DNA of 64,000 nucleotides from Hassallia byssoidea VB512170 (GTDB lineage: Bacteria; Cyanobacteriota; Cyanobacteriia; Cyanobacteriales; Nostocaceae): contig NZ_JTCM02000018.1 of the NCBI RefSeq assembly GCF_000817785.2, positions 21,548 to 85,547 on the forward strand, in the 5' to 3' direction. Position 1 is the stretch's first letter; each line of letters opens with the position of its first letter. Positions 1 to 8,640 of this stretch are shown here, piece by piece. Made by a program: the position numbers and the translations under genes. The notes beneath the pieces are model-generated. The model saw only the letters and a list, made by a program, of their open reading frames with translations. It had not been told where the DNA came from and made no database searches.

Positions 1-367
1 CTAACTCTTTCCCCGGAATTAGTACCAGATGATCTACTACAGTTGTACCACCCGAAAGTAAAGTTTCTACGGCTGTACCCAACGCGCTGAGATAAACCTT
101 CTCAATATCCAGGGGTGCAAAGTCGTAAAGTTCCGCTAACCATAATTCCAGGGGAAACACTGACATAATTCCCCGCTGCCACATTTCTGAAGAGTGAGTG
201 TGGGCGTTGACGAAACCGGGAAGTAACAGTTTATTTTTACCATCAATTGCGCTGTTCGTCGCATCACACCCAGGAGAGATTGCAGCGATCGCATTATCTA
301 CAACCTGCACATCTACGGTGTCGTAACCGTTTTCAACCGGAATTAAAACATTTCTTATTGTATCCAC
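1..367 (-). CDS. Amidohydrolase family protein (partial, N-terminal part)
   Basis: The reverse strand from a GTG at 367 reads about 122 codons without a stop and runs off the window edge. The translation has the N-terminal beta-sandwich typical of cytosine-deaminase-like amidohydrolases, then LPGFVNAHTHSSEMW, whose HxH pair is the first metal-binding motif of the superfamily. The spacing resembles guanine deaminase, methylthioadenosine deaminase or atrazine-chlorohydrolase-like enzymes, which act on N-heterocycles or related amino compounds. The later metal ligands lie outside the window, so the substrate cannot be assigned. It is transcribed away from the isochorismatase-family gene at 450; together with the cupin they may form a small nitrogen-compound degradation locus (inference). 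Confidence 0.8.
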   Translation of the reverse strand, partial: MDTIRNVLIPVENGYDTVDVQVVDNAIAAISPGCDATNSAIDGKNKLLLPGFVNAHTHSSEMWQRGIMSVFPLELWLAELYDFAPLDIEKVYLSALGTAVETLLSGGTTVVDHLVLIPGKEL

Positions 368-449
368 AATATTTAACCTTAATTAAGTAATTTCACTTCC
401 AGGCAAATTCAAGGTACAAAGTAAAAAATGATGTTGGGTGAAGGAATTT

Positions 450-1217
450 ATGAATTTGCCTTTTCGGACATTGGGAGTTGCACCAAATGCTTGGACGGTG
501 AATCATGCGATCGCAGATATCACTCGTCCTCCCGTAACCCCACAAAGAGTTATCTTAACAACAGAAACTAAAGAGGTGCGTCTTGATTTGGCAAAAGCCG
601 CCATCCTCGTCATTGATATGCAAAACGACTTTTGTCACCCTGATGGTTGGTTATCACATATTGGCGTAGATGTCAAGCCTGCGCGTCAGCCCATCGAACC
701 TTTGAAAAACTTACTTCCAGAACTTCGGGCTGCTGGAGTTCCCGTAATATGGGTAAATTGGGGCAATCGTCCCGACTTACTCAATATTAGCGCCGCATCG
801 CTTCACGTTTACAACCCCACGGGCGAAGGTGTAGGATTAGGCGATCCCCTACCTGCCAACGGTGAATTAGTACTAATGGCAGGTAGCTGGGCAGCTGCGG
901 TAGTCGATGAACTCGAACAACTACCCGAAGATATTACCGTAGATAAATACCGCATGAGTGGCTTTTGGGATACTCCTTTAGATAGTATCCTGCGGAATCT
1001 GGGAAAGACGACACTGTTCTTTGCTGGTGTGAACGCAGACCAATGTGTAATGACCACGTTATGCGATGCCAACTTCTTAGGATATGACTGCGTGTTAGTC
1101 AAAGACTGCACTGCGACAACTTCTCCTGAATATTGTTGGTTAGCGACGCTGTACAACGTCAAACAATGCTTCGGCTTTGTAACTGACTCTCAAGCGATTT
1201 TAAAAGTGTTGAAGTAG
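450..1217 (+). CDS. Isochorismatase-family cysteine hydrolase
   Basis: This is a single-domain cysteine hydrolase of the isochorismatase superfamily. Counted from a GTG at 438, the catalytic triad is visible as Asp60 (VIDMQNDF), Lys170 (VDKYRMSGFWDT) and Cys203 (GVNADQCVMT). The pattern resembles the amidohydrolase branch (RutB, biuret or triuret hydrolase) more than true isochorismatases, so a C-N bond in a urea-like compound is a plausible target. The ATG at 450 is preferred over the GTG at 438 because AAGGA lies just upstream of it. The stop codon TAG (1215-1217) is the first three bases of a heptamer array. Divergent amidohydrolase and downstream cupin neighbours support a catabolic role; the exact substrate is unknown. 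Confidence 0.85.
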   Translation: MNLPFRTLGVAPNAWTVNHAIADITRPPVTPQRVILTTETKEVRLDLAKAAILVIDMQNDFCHPDGWLSHIGVDVKPARQPIEPLKNLLPELRAAGVPVIWVNWGNRPDLLNISAASLHVYNPTGEGVGLGDPLPANGELVLMAGSWAAAVVDELEQLPEDITVDKYRMSGFWDTPLDSILRNLGKTTLFFAGVNADQCVMTTLCDANFLGYDCVLVKDCTATTSPEYCWLATLYNVKQCFGFVTDSQAILKVLK

Positions 1218-1331
1218 ATAGTGGATAGTTGATAGTTGATAGTGGTTAGTGGATAGTGGTTAGTAGTTCTGAGTAATTTTTGACAACCAACAACCAACAA
1301 CTAACAACTAACAAATAACAATTAACAACCA
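1215..1331. repeat. Opposed heptamer arrays (STRR type), copy A
   Basis: Seven heptamers of the form T(G/T)G(A/T)TAG run from 1215 to 1263 and seven of the form ACAA(C/A/T)(C/T)A run from 1283 to 1331. The two halves are roughly inverted copies, so the transcript could fold into a hairpin between the isochorismatase-family gene and the cupin gene. The first unit contains the upstream gene's TAG stop codon. Confidence 0.85.
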
Positions 1332-1358
1332 TCGACAACTTATAAGGAAATAAATCAA

Positions 1359-1814
1359 ATGCCCACTAATAGTTGTGTAATTCCTGTTGTCAAGTCTCCT
1401 AAAGATTACCAAACCTATCGCATTAGTCCCGATGCTACAAATCGGTTAGCAATCATCTTTGATTCGGCAACTGCTAACTCTTCCTTAACTTCTTGTATAG
1501 AAATTTTTGATGTCGGTGGCGAAACACCGCCCAATCGCCATCAATGGGCTTTAGAAATGTTTTTTGTCATCAAAGGAGAAGGTCTTGCTGTTTGTGACGG
1601 AAAGTCTGTAGAAATTAAAGCTGGAGATAGTTTGTTAGTGCCACCCACGGGCACGCATCTAATTAAAAATACCGGTTCAAGTCGCTTGTATTTGCTGACA
1701 ATAATGGTTCCTAATGAATATTTTGCGGAATTAATTAGAAGTGGTATCCCAGTAGAATTAGATGAGGAAGATATGACAGTACTTGGAAGATTAGATTCTT
1801 TAATGCCCTGTTGA
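1359..1814 (+). CDS. Cupin-domain protein
   Basis: A 151-aa single-cupin protein. The cupin core is seen at about residues 50-125: an ETPPNRHQWALEMFFVIKGE first motif with metal-ligand-like His and Glu, and GDSLLVPPTGTHLIKN as second motif with its His. AAGGAA lies about 9 bases before the ATG. Cupins of this kind are small metal-binding enzymes or ligand-sensing proteins. Its position behind the hydrolase suggests an accessory role in the same pathway, but function cannot be assigned from sequence. The region after its TGA is a heptamer hairpin that separates it from the convergent histidine kinase gene. Confidence 0.8.
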   Translation: MPTNSCVIPVVKSPKDYQTYRISPDATNRLAIIFDSATANSSLTSCIEIFDVGGETPPNRHQWALEMFFVIKGEGLAVCDGKSVEIKAGDSLLVPPTGTHLIKNTGSSRLYLLTIMVPNEYFAELIRSGIPVELDEEDMTVLGRLDSLMPC

Positions 1815-1832
1815 AAAGGTAAAATATATACT

Positions 1833-1968
1833 AATGGGGCATGGGGAATGGGGAATGGGGAATGGGTAATGGGTAATGGGGAATGGGTAATGGGTAATGA
1901 CTTTTCTCATTTCCAATTCGCTTTTTCCCAATTACCAATTACCTATTACCAATTACCTATTACCTACT
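1833..1968. repeat. Opposed heptamer arrays, copy B, between convergent genes
   Basis: Nine heptamers AATGGG(G/T) (one variant begins with C) fill 1833-1895, and six heptamers of the CCCAATT / ACC(A/T)ATT type fill 1927-1968. The halves are near-inverted copies separated by about 30 bases. The array could act as a bidirectional terminator. The histidine kinase TAG stop (1964-1966) is inside the last unit. Confidence 0.9.
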
Positions 1969-4900
1969 TAGTTGCCAATTTCAGAATTTTTTCAAACAAA
2001 AAGTTATTAGCTAAATCAGTTAAACAGTCTTTTAGTAAAACATATTCTGGTGGAATTTGCTCAAGCAAATCAAAAATTAGGTCATCGCTGCATTGAGCTG
2101 CGGCATTGTATACTTGTGCTAACCATTCTGGCGACATTTGAGATAACAAAGGCACTAAATCGCCAGATAACAATATTTCTTGTGTGGTTTTTTTAGTTTT
2201 TTCTGATATTTCCGCGCTTGATTCTTGATAAATATATTCTAACCCCAGATACTGGCTAAGTTTTTCTAATAGTATTTCTTCTCGGAATGGCTTATTAATA
2301 AAATCATCACAACCCGCTTGCATGATTGCTGTTCGTTGTTCCTCAAAGACGTTAGCAGTTAAGGCAATGATTACCGTTGTTATTTGTCTGTAGTCTTCTT
2401 TAAATGACTCTCTAGCTTTAATCTCCTTGGTGGCTTCATAGCCATCCATCACGGGCATCCGCATATCCATTAAGATTAAGTGTGGTTGCCAAGTTGACCA
2501 AATAGCGATCGCTTCATCACCATTTGCAGCTTCTTTAACTGCAAAACCTATGTCTGTTAGTAGTTTAACTAGCAGCAAACGGCTTTCTCTGACATCATCA
2601 ACTACCAAAATGCGATATTCTCTTTGCTTGGGCACCAAACCAATAACTCGGCGTTTAGTTTGAGTAATTTCAATTTCGCTTTCTGTTGCTAGACTAACTT
2701 TAATATCAAAAGTAAATGTACTTCCCGCACCAAAAGTACTGCTGACGCTAATATCTCCCCCCATTAATTGCACGTATTTACGGCTAATTGCTAAACCTAG
2801 TCCTGTTCCCTGTTGCGATTTTTTCCCACTTTCAGTTTGCCCAAACGCAACAAAAAGCTGGTCGAGTTCTTCCGGGGAAATACCCACACCGGTGTCTTGT
2901 ATCTCGAAGATTAGGGAGTGGGGAGTGGGGAGTGGGGAGTGGGGGGATGGGGGAGAGGGGGGGGATGGGGGAGCAGGGGAAGCAGGGGGAGCAGGGGAAG
3001 CAGGGGGAGTGGGGGGAGGTGAGGGAGATGGAGAGACAAACTCTCCCTGCTCCCTGCCCCCTGCCCCCTGCCTCCTGTCCCCTTGTCCCCCTTGTCCTCC
3101 TTGTCCCCCTTGTCCCCCTTGTCCTCCCACTCCCCCACTTCCCCACTCCCCCAGCAAGACGCGCAGTGTCACACTACCGGTATCGGTAAATTTGATGGCG
3201 TTTCCTAAAAGGTTGAGTAAAACTTGGCGCAGTTTGCTTTCGTCGGTTTGTATATATTGAGGAATGGTTAAAGAATATTCAAATGTTAATTGTAAGCCTT
3301 TGTCAGCGGCGCGGAAGTGCAACATGTCTTGCAAGTTATCCAACAAGCGAATTAAGTCAAAGCTGCTGGGATTTAATGTTGTTCTACCAGCTTCAATTTT
3401 GGACATTTCTAGAATGTCGTTGATTAAATTAAGTAGATGTTCGCCGGCGCGATTGATGATTGTCAGGTTTTGCTGATTTTCGCTGGATAAAGAATTTTCT
3501 CGACTCATAACTTGAGTGAAGCCAAGAATGGCGTTAAGTGGGGTACGCAGTTCATGACTCATGTTGGCGAGAAATTCGCTTTTAGCGCGGTTAGCAGCAT
3601 CAGCAGCGATCGCAGCTTGTTGTAGTGCTTGTGACTGTCTTTGAGTTTGTGCTAGCAATTCTGCTTGCTGCAAGGCAACTCCCAACTGATTGCCGATTTG
3701 AACTGCAATGCTAATTTCTCCTGTTTTCCATTGTCGGGGAGTGGAATTTTCATAACTTGCCAGCAATCCCCACAGTTGATTACCACAGTAAATCGGTACT
3801 GTAATGTAAGCTTTTGCTTGAAAGCGTTCTAAAAGTTGGACATAACAATCTTCAAATCCAGCTTTGTAAATGTCGGGAACACAAAGAAAACTTGCGCCTC
3901 GAATGTACATACCGCCTTGAGTTTTTTGCAGATAACTATCCAAAACCTGGTTCTGGTTATCTTGACTATTTAACATTCTGACTACACAACGGTCATCTAG
4001 TAAAGCACCATTGGTGAAGTTGGGATCGTTTTGATCTTCTTCTATCAGAGAAATCCAGTTATTGCTTACCGACTCGGCGACAAATTCGCCACTCCAGTTG
4101 TCATTAAAACGATAGACAACTACGCGATCGCAGTTGAGTACTTGCCGCAATTCTTGAGTTGTCGCGGCAAATATCGTCTCTATATCCAATGTCTCGCGCA
4201 TCCTTTGAATTACGCGAGCGATGGTACGTTCTCTTTCTGCACTTTCATGCAAAGCTACTTCTGCTACTTTATGCTCAGTTATATCCGTTATTGTACCGAT
4301 AAAGCCTTTAATTTCTTTGTTATCGTCAACTTCAGGTAATGCTTGACAAATGACCCAAATATCCGTGCCATCAGCACGTAAAAAGCGATGCTCGCATTGA
4401 TACAGAGTTTGATTTGCTGCGGCTTCCATCCAGACGGCAAAAACGCGATCGCGATCTTCTGGATACAAAGCAGATATCCAACCCATCCCCAAAGCCTCTT
4501 CTTGTGAGTATCCAGTCATCTCTGTCCAACGTTTATTTATATAGAAGCAATTATTCTCGGCATCAGTATGAAATATGCAAACTGGTGCGGCTTCTGCTAA
4601 AGTTTGATAGCGGCGCTGGCTGGTAAGCAATGCTAACTCTACTTGCTTGCGAGAAGTAATTTCAACTACAACTGTACCCACTCCAGACAAGTTCCCATCC
4701 TCACCAAGAATCGGAAAGTAAGAAGCGAGGAAATGACGCTCAGTATCCGGTTGCTTGGTTGATGCAACGCTGACTTCTAAATTAAGAATCGGTTCACCAG
4801 TCTTCAACACCTGCTCGTAAAATGGTGCAACCAAGGGAGCGATAACGGCGGGTACGATCTCATAGATAGTTTTGCCAATATAATCAAGCTGGCGTCGTCC

Positions 4901-7900
4901 GTAAATTTCTGCCAACAGTTCGTTAATTTGCACAAACCGCAATTGATTATTTAAAATGCTCATCCCCACCGGCGCACAACCAAAAAAGGCATTGAGACGC
5001 GCTTCTCTTAAAGCTAGTTCTCTTTCTAAAGTTTTGCGCTCAGTAATGTCTTTGTGGGTACCGGTCATTCGCAGCGGCTGACCTTTATTATCCCGTTCGC
5101 AAACCTGACCGCGAGACAGAATCCACTTCCACTTACCCATACCGGTACGCATCCGAAATTCTACTTCATAAACGGGAGTAGCACCTTGAAGATGGGCGTT
5201 TAAAGCTTTTTTAACTACGGGCAAATCTTCTGGATGTATTAATACCTCAAAAGCTGCCATATTATCTGCAATCTCGTGTTCTTTGTACGAAAGCATTTTT
5301 TTCCAATGCCAATCGCGATAAACTTTACCGGTGCTGAGATTCCAATCCCACAAGCCTAAATTGCTACCTTCTAAAGCTAGCTGTAAACGTTCTTTGCTTT
5401 GTTGGTGTTGTGCTTCTATGTGTTTTCGCACTATTAGCGCACCTAACTGGGCAGCTACTAAACCAACTAATTCCAGCAAACGCTTATCTAGTGGTAGCGA
5501 GCTGCGTTTAAAAAACACCAAAACTGCCAAGACTTGATTATCAGATTGAATCGGAACGGCAAAACCGGCTTTGAATCCTACACGGGCAGCTATTTGAGAG
5601 CGGAGAAAAGTTGGCTTGCCAACCGCAGTTACATCTTCGATCCATTCTGGCTGTTTAGTTAACCAAACTCGTCCTGGTAGTCCCACACCAGCAGCAAATG
5701 TGATATTTTGGCTATGGCGGTTGAATTTTTCTAACATGCTTTGGTCTTCGCACCAAGCCAGTTTATGTTCTAAAACAGTATTATCTTCACTGGGTATCCA
5801 CGCCTCACCAAAATCCCAGTTAATTGTGTGACAAATTAAACGCGAAACTCGTTCTAAAGCACTGTTGACATTTTGGGCGCGGGTAATAGCTTGGGTTGTT
5901 AACAACAGCAAACGGCTTTCATTTTCCGCGTGCTTGCGCTCGGTAATGTCTTTAGATGTACCAAGCATGTACTGTTGTTGGTCAATCTCGATTAGTTCCG
6001 CACTAAACAGTACCGTCCTAACTTCTCCAGTTGCAATACGAAAATCGATTTCATGATTGCGAATAACTTTCGTCTGTTGCAAAATTTGGGTGAGGAAAGC
6101 ACATTCTTCAGTATTCACCCAAATATTCAATTCTTGCTTGATGCGACCGATAATTTCAGAGCGAGAACAACCAAAAAACTTACAGAAGCTGTCGTTAACT
6201 TCGATATAACGTGTTTCCGGAAAAGTCGAGAGAGCAATTGGGTCGGGAGATGACCGAAAAGCTGATGCAAACTTTTCTTCAGAAGCGCGTCGCGCTGCTT
6301 CCGAGGATTTGCGCTGTGTAATATTGCTTGCTGTGCCTGTGATGCCGACAACTAAATCGGCTTCATTTTGCAAAGCGATCGCATTCACCATTAGATAAAT
6401 CAGGCTACCATCTTTAGCGATGCGCTTCGTCTCATATTGAAACACAGTTTCACCGCAGAGAACACGCGCAAATAATTCTCTATCTGCCGCAACTTGTTCT
6501 CTTGGTATAAAATCAAGCCAAGAACGCCCAATCATTTCTGCGGGTTCGTAGCCGAAAACTTTTCTCACAGCAGAGTTGACAAAAGTAATATATCCGTGGA
6601 TATCCGTTTTCCAAATTACATCTTGGGATGTTTCAACTAAGCGGCGATATTTGCTTTCATTCGCTTTTAAAGCGGCTTCTGTTAAAAGGCGATTGCGAAT
6701 TTCTGCTTGTAGTTGGATATTTTGAATGTATAACTCGTCACGAGCTTTTTGATGTTGTTCTAGTAGTGTAGCTTGTGCGAGGGCAATTCCCACATTCGCG
6801 GCGATAGACTCTAATAATTCAATTTCTGCGGGTGTCCATTCTCGGTGGCGATCGCATTGATGTAAACCAATTACGCCATTAGCTTCACCTTTGTAAGAAG
6901 TGCGTACTGCCAGCAAGGACTTCATTTCCAGCTGTCGGCAAATATCTTGGACATTTTGCAACAGTGGATCGGCAAAGACATCATAAGAGGCGATCGCTTC
7001 ATCTTGCAATAATATTTGTTGCAAATGAAGATTGCCCGCAACGGGTATTTCAAAATTCATCAACGAAGCATAGCCAGGAGATAAAAATTCGCCCAAAATG
7101 GGAATTTTTGGATTTGGCAAGCTGACGTAAGTATGAATAAGTACGCGATTCACATCAAGCGTCTCACCTATTTGACTAGCAGCTGTCTCCAAAATTTTTT
7201 TGGGATCTAATTCCGAACGAATTTTATCTGTAATTTGTCTGAGTAAATTACTGCGGTTAAGTTGTTGTTGCAGCGCATCTTCAGCAAGTTTGCAATAACT
7301 AATGTCTGTTATTGAGCCAGTTATTCGCATCGGCTTTCCGGCTTCATCCCACAGTGCCTCTCCTCGTGACAAAATCCATTTATAACTATTATCTTTGCAG
7401 CGCATTCGGTACTGAGCAATGTATTGGGTACTTTGGCGATTTAGGTAAGCCATTAAAGCACTCATCATCCGCTCAAAATCGTCAGGATGAATCAACTTCG
7501 TCCATTGTTCAAAATTATTCAATTCATCCTCAAGATATCCCAGTATCTCTCTACAGCGGGCAGAGAGGAAATGTTTATTAGTTCTCAGGTCGCGATCCCA
7601 AACGCCATCATTATTACCTTTGAGAGCTAATTGCCAACGTTCTTCGCATTTTGTCAAAGCTTTTTCTGCATCTTTGCGGCTAGTAATATCCATTACAGAA
7701 GTCACGACAAAAATTTTGCCGTCATCTTTGGAAAAAATCCCCCGCGTCATATTCACAGTTAACCGCAAATTATCTTTTCGTCTAATAGTAACTTCTTGAT
7801 TTTCATCTTGTGCGCCATTGCGGATAAAATCTTGATATTCTTGAATTAAATCAGCTTTTTCTGCCTCTGTTAAACTTGGATAATGCAAAGTAAACAATTG

Positions 7901-8497
7901 AGCAATAATTTCTTCTCTAGTCAACTGATAAAGCTGACAATACGCTGGATTGACATCGACAACATATCCATTTTGATCCGTCAGACAAATTCCGACTTGG
8001 GTAAAATTTAAAATAGATTCTATTTGTGTATTACGGTTCTTTAACTCAACCGCAATCCGCTGACGCTCTTTTATTTCATTTTCTAGTTGATAATTCTGCT
8101 TTTGTAACTGTTTTTGCAGCCTTTGGATCGTCAGTTGATTTTCTACTCTGACAAAAATTTCTTCAACTTGAAATGGTTTGGTGATGTAGTCTACAGCACC
8201 CATTTTAAAGGCTTTCACCCTGTCAAAAACATCTTCCCCGTTGCTGAGAAAAATTACGGGGATATCGCGAGTTATTTCATCAGCCTTCAGTTGTTGGCAT
8301 GTATAGCCATCAACTGAAGGCATTTTAATATCCAGCAAAATTAAATCTGGCGGAGCCAATTGCGCCACCATTAGAGCTTTAGAAGCTATATTTACACCCC
8401 GAATTGTGTATCCGCGTTGGGACAGAGTAGCAGATAAAAGTTGCAGATTATCCTGCGAATCATCAACTATTAAAATACTGCCTTGATTTGCGTGCAT
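1964..8497 (-). CDS. Hybrid sensor histidine kinase (REC, PAS and GAF array, HisKA, HATPase, REC)
   Basis: A 2177-aa cytosolic multi-sensor kinase with no membrane segment. Domains in order (approximate residues): REC 7-120 with phospho-Asp56; PAS 160-275 and 280-405; GAF 415-580; PAS 620-735 and 745-860; GAF 880-1035; PAS 1045-1170, 1170-1300 and 1300-1425; a GAF 1435-1620 resembling cyanobacteriochrome GAFs, with FEDCYVQLLERF at the bilin-Cys position; HisKA with phospho-acceptor His1648 (NMSHELRTP); HATPase with N box LLNLLGNAIKFTD and G1 box DTGVGI; REC 1965-2085; and a helical C-terminus. The HATPase domain is interrupted at residues about 1781-1863 by a repeat-encoded Gly-Gln then Pro-Ser tract. 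The input signal is unknown. Its ATG directly abuts a heptamer array (8498 on), so no ordinary ribosome-binding site is seen. Confidence 0.9.
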   Translation of the reverse strand: MHANQGSILIVDDSQDNLQLLSATLSQRGYTIRGVNIASKALMVAQLAPPDLILLDIKMPSVDGYTCQQLKADEITRDIPVIFLSNGEDVFDRVKAFKMGAVDYITKPFQVEEIFVRVENQLTIQRLQKQLQKQNYQLENEIKERQRIAVELKNRNTQIESILNFTQVGICLTDQNGYVVDVNPAYCQLYQLTREEIIAQLFTLHYPSLTEAEKADLIQEYQDFIRNGAQDENQEVTIRRKDNLRLTVNMTRGIFSKDDGKIFVVTSVMDITSRKDAEKALTKCEERWQLALKGNNDGVWDRDLRTNKHFLSARCREILGYLEDELNNFEQWTKLIHPDDFERMMSALMAYLNRQSTQYIAQYRMRCKDNSYKWILSRGEALWDEAGKPMRITGSITDISYCKLAEDALQQQLNRSNLLRQITDKIRSELDPKKILETAASQIGETLDVNRVLIHTYVSLPNPKIPILGEFLSPGYASLMNFEIPVAGNLHLQQILLQDEAIASYDVFADPLLQNVQDICRQLEMKSLLAVRTSYKGEANGVIGLHQCDRHREWTPAEIELLESIAANVGIALAQATLLEQHQKARDELYIQNIQLQAEIRNRLLTEAALKANESKYRRLVETSQDVIWKTDIHGYITFVNSAVRKVFGYEPAEMIGRSWLDFIPREQVAADRELFARVLCGETVFQYETKRIAKDGSLIYLMVNAIALQNEADLVVGITGTASNITQRKSSEAARRASEEKFASAFRSSPDPIALSTFPETRYIEVNDSFCKFFGCSRSEIIGRIKQELNIWVNTEECAFLTQILQQTKVIRNHEIDFRIATGEVRTVLFSAELIEIDQQQYMLGTSKDITERKHAENESRLLLLTTQAITRAQNVNSALERVSRLICHTINWDFGEAWIPSEDNTVLEHKLAWCEDQSMLEKFNRHSQNITFAAGVGLPGRVWLTKQPEWIEDVTAVGKPTFLRSQIAARVGFKAGFAVPIQSDNQVLAVLVFFKRSSLPLDKRLLELVGLVAAQLGALIVRKHIEAQHQQSKERLQLALEGSNLGLWDWNLSTGKVYRDWHWKKMLSYKEHEIADNMAAFEVLIHPEDLPVVKKALNAHLQGATPVYEVEFRMRTGMGKWKWILSRGQVCERDNKGQPLRMTGTHKDITERKTLERELALREARLNAFFGCAPVGMSILNNQLRFVQINELLAEIYGRRQLDYIGKTIYEIVPAVIAPLVAPFYEQVLKTGEPILNLEVSVASTKQPDTERHFLASYFPILGEDGNLSGVGTVVVEITSRKQVELALLTSQRRYQTLAEAAPVCIFHTDAENNCFYINKRWTEMTGYSQEEALGMGWISALYPEDRDRVFAVWMEAAANQTLYQCEHRFLRADGTDIWVICQALPEVDDNKEIKGFIGTITDITEHKVAEVALHESAERERTIARVIQRMRETLDIETIFAATTQELRQVLNCDRVVVYRFNDNWSGEFVAESVSNNWISLIEEDQNDPNFTNGALLDDRCVVRMLNSQDNQNQVLDSYLQKTQGGMYIRGASFLCVPDIYKAGFEDCYVQLLERFQAKAYITVPIYCGNQLWGLLASYENSTPRQWKTGEISIAVQIGNQLGVALQQAELLAQTQRQSQALQQAAIAADAANRAKSEFLANMSHELRTPLNAILGFTQVMSRENSLSSENQQNLTIINRAGEHLLNLINDILEMSKIEAGRTTLNPSSFDLIRLLDNLQDMLHFRAADKGLQLTFEYSLTIPQYIQTDESKLRQVLLNLLGNAIKFTDTGSVTLRVLLGEWGSGGVGGQGGQGGQGGQGGQGDRRQGAGGREQGEFVSPSPSPPPTPPASPAPPASPAPPSPPSPPSPHSPLPTPHSLIFEIQDTGVGISPEELDQLFVAFGQTESGKKSQQGTGLGLAISRKYVQLMGGDISVSSTFGAGSTFTFDIKVSLATESEIEITQTKRRVIGLVPKQREYRILVVDDVRESRLLLVKLLTDIGFAVKEAANGDEAIAIWSTWQPHLILMDMRMPVMDGYEATKEIKARESFKEDYRQITTVIIALTANVFEEQRTAIMQAGCDDFINKPFREEILLEKLSQYLGLEYIYQESSAEISEKTKKTTQEILLSGDLVPLLSQMSPEWLAQVYNAAAQCSDDLIFDLLEQIPPEYVLLKDCLTDLANNFLFEKILKLATK
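2908..3160 (-). repeat. Nonamer/heptamer composite repeat inside the histidine kinase gene
   Basis: The plus strand is G-rich from 2908 (GGGGAGT heptamers, then AGCAGGGGA-type nonamers), passes a core with GACAAACTC near 3037, then becomes C-rich (CCCTGCCCC and CTTGTCCCC-type units). It is read in frame on the minus strand as GGQGGQGGQ followed by (P/A)SP repeats. It sits between the strand after the N box and the G1 box of the HATPase domain. Related copies lie at 25301, 26286 and 57599. Confidence 0.9.
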
Positions 8498-8640
8498 TGG
8501 GAATTGGGAATTGGGAGTAGGGAGTAGGGAGTAGGGAGTAGGGAATTGGTAATTGGTAATTCCCCATTACCCACTACCCAGTACTTAGTACATAGTACCC
8601 ACTCCCCACCCCCTACTCCCCACTCCCTACTCCCTACTCC
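8498..8640. repeat. Opposed heptamer arrays, copy C
   Basis: GGGAATT and GGGAGTA heptamers from 8498 are followed by CCCATTA, CCCACTA and CCCTACT-type heptamers to 8640, around a centre near 8585. The array fills the whole gap between the S41 peptidase stop (8634-8636, TAG inside the array) and the start codon of the histidine kinase (8497). Confidence 0.9.

Noticed and set aside
1848..2096. 82-codon plus-strand frame
   Set aside because: It starts inside heptamer array B and runs antisense to the histidine kinase end.
2788..3260. Several Gly/Pro-rich open frames on both strands
   Set aside because: They are shadows of the repeat element within the histidine kinase gene.
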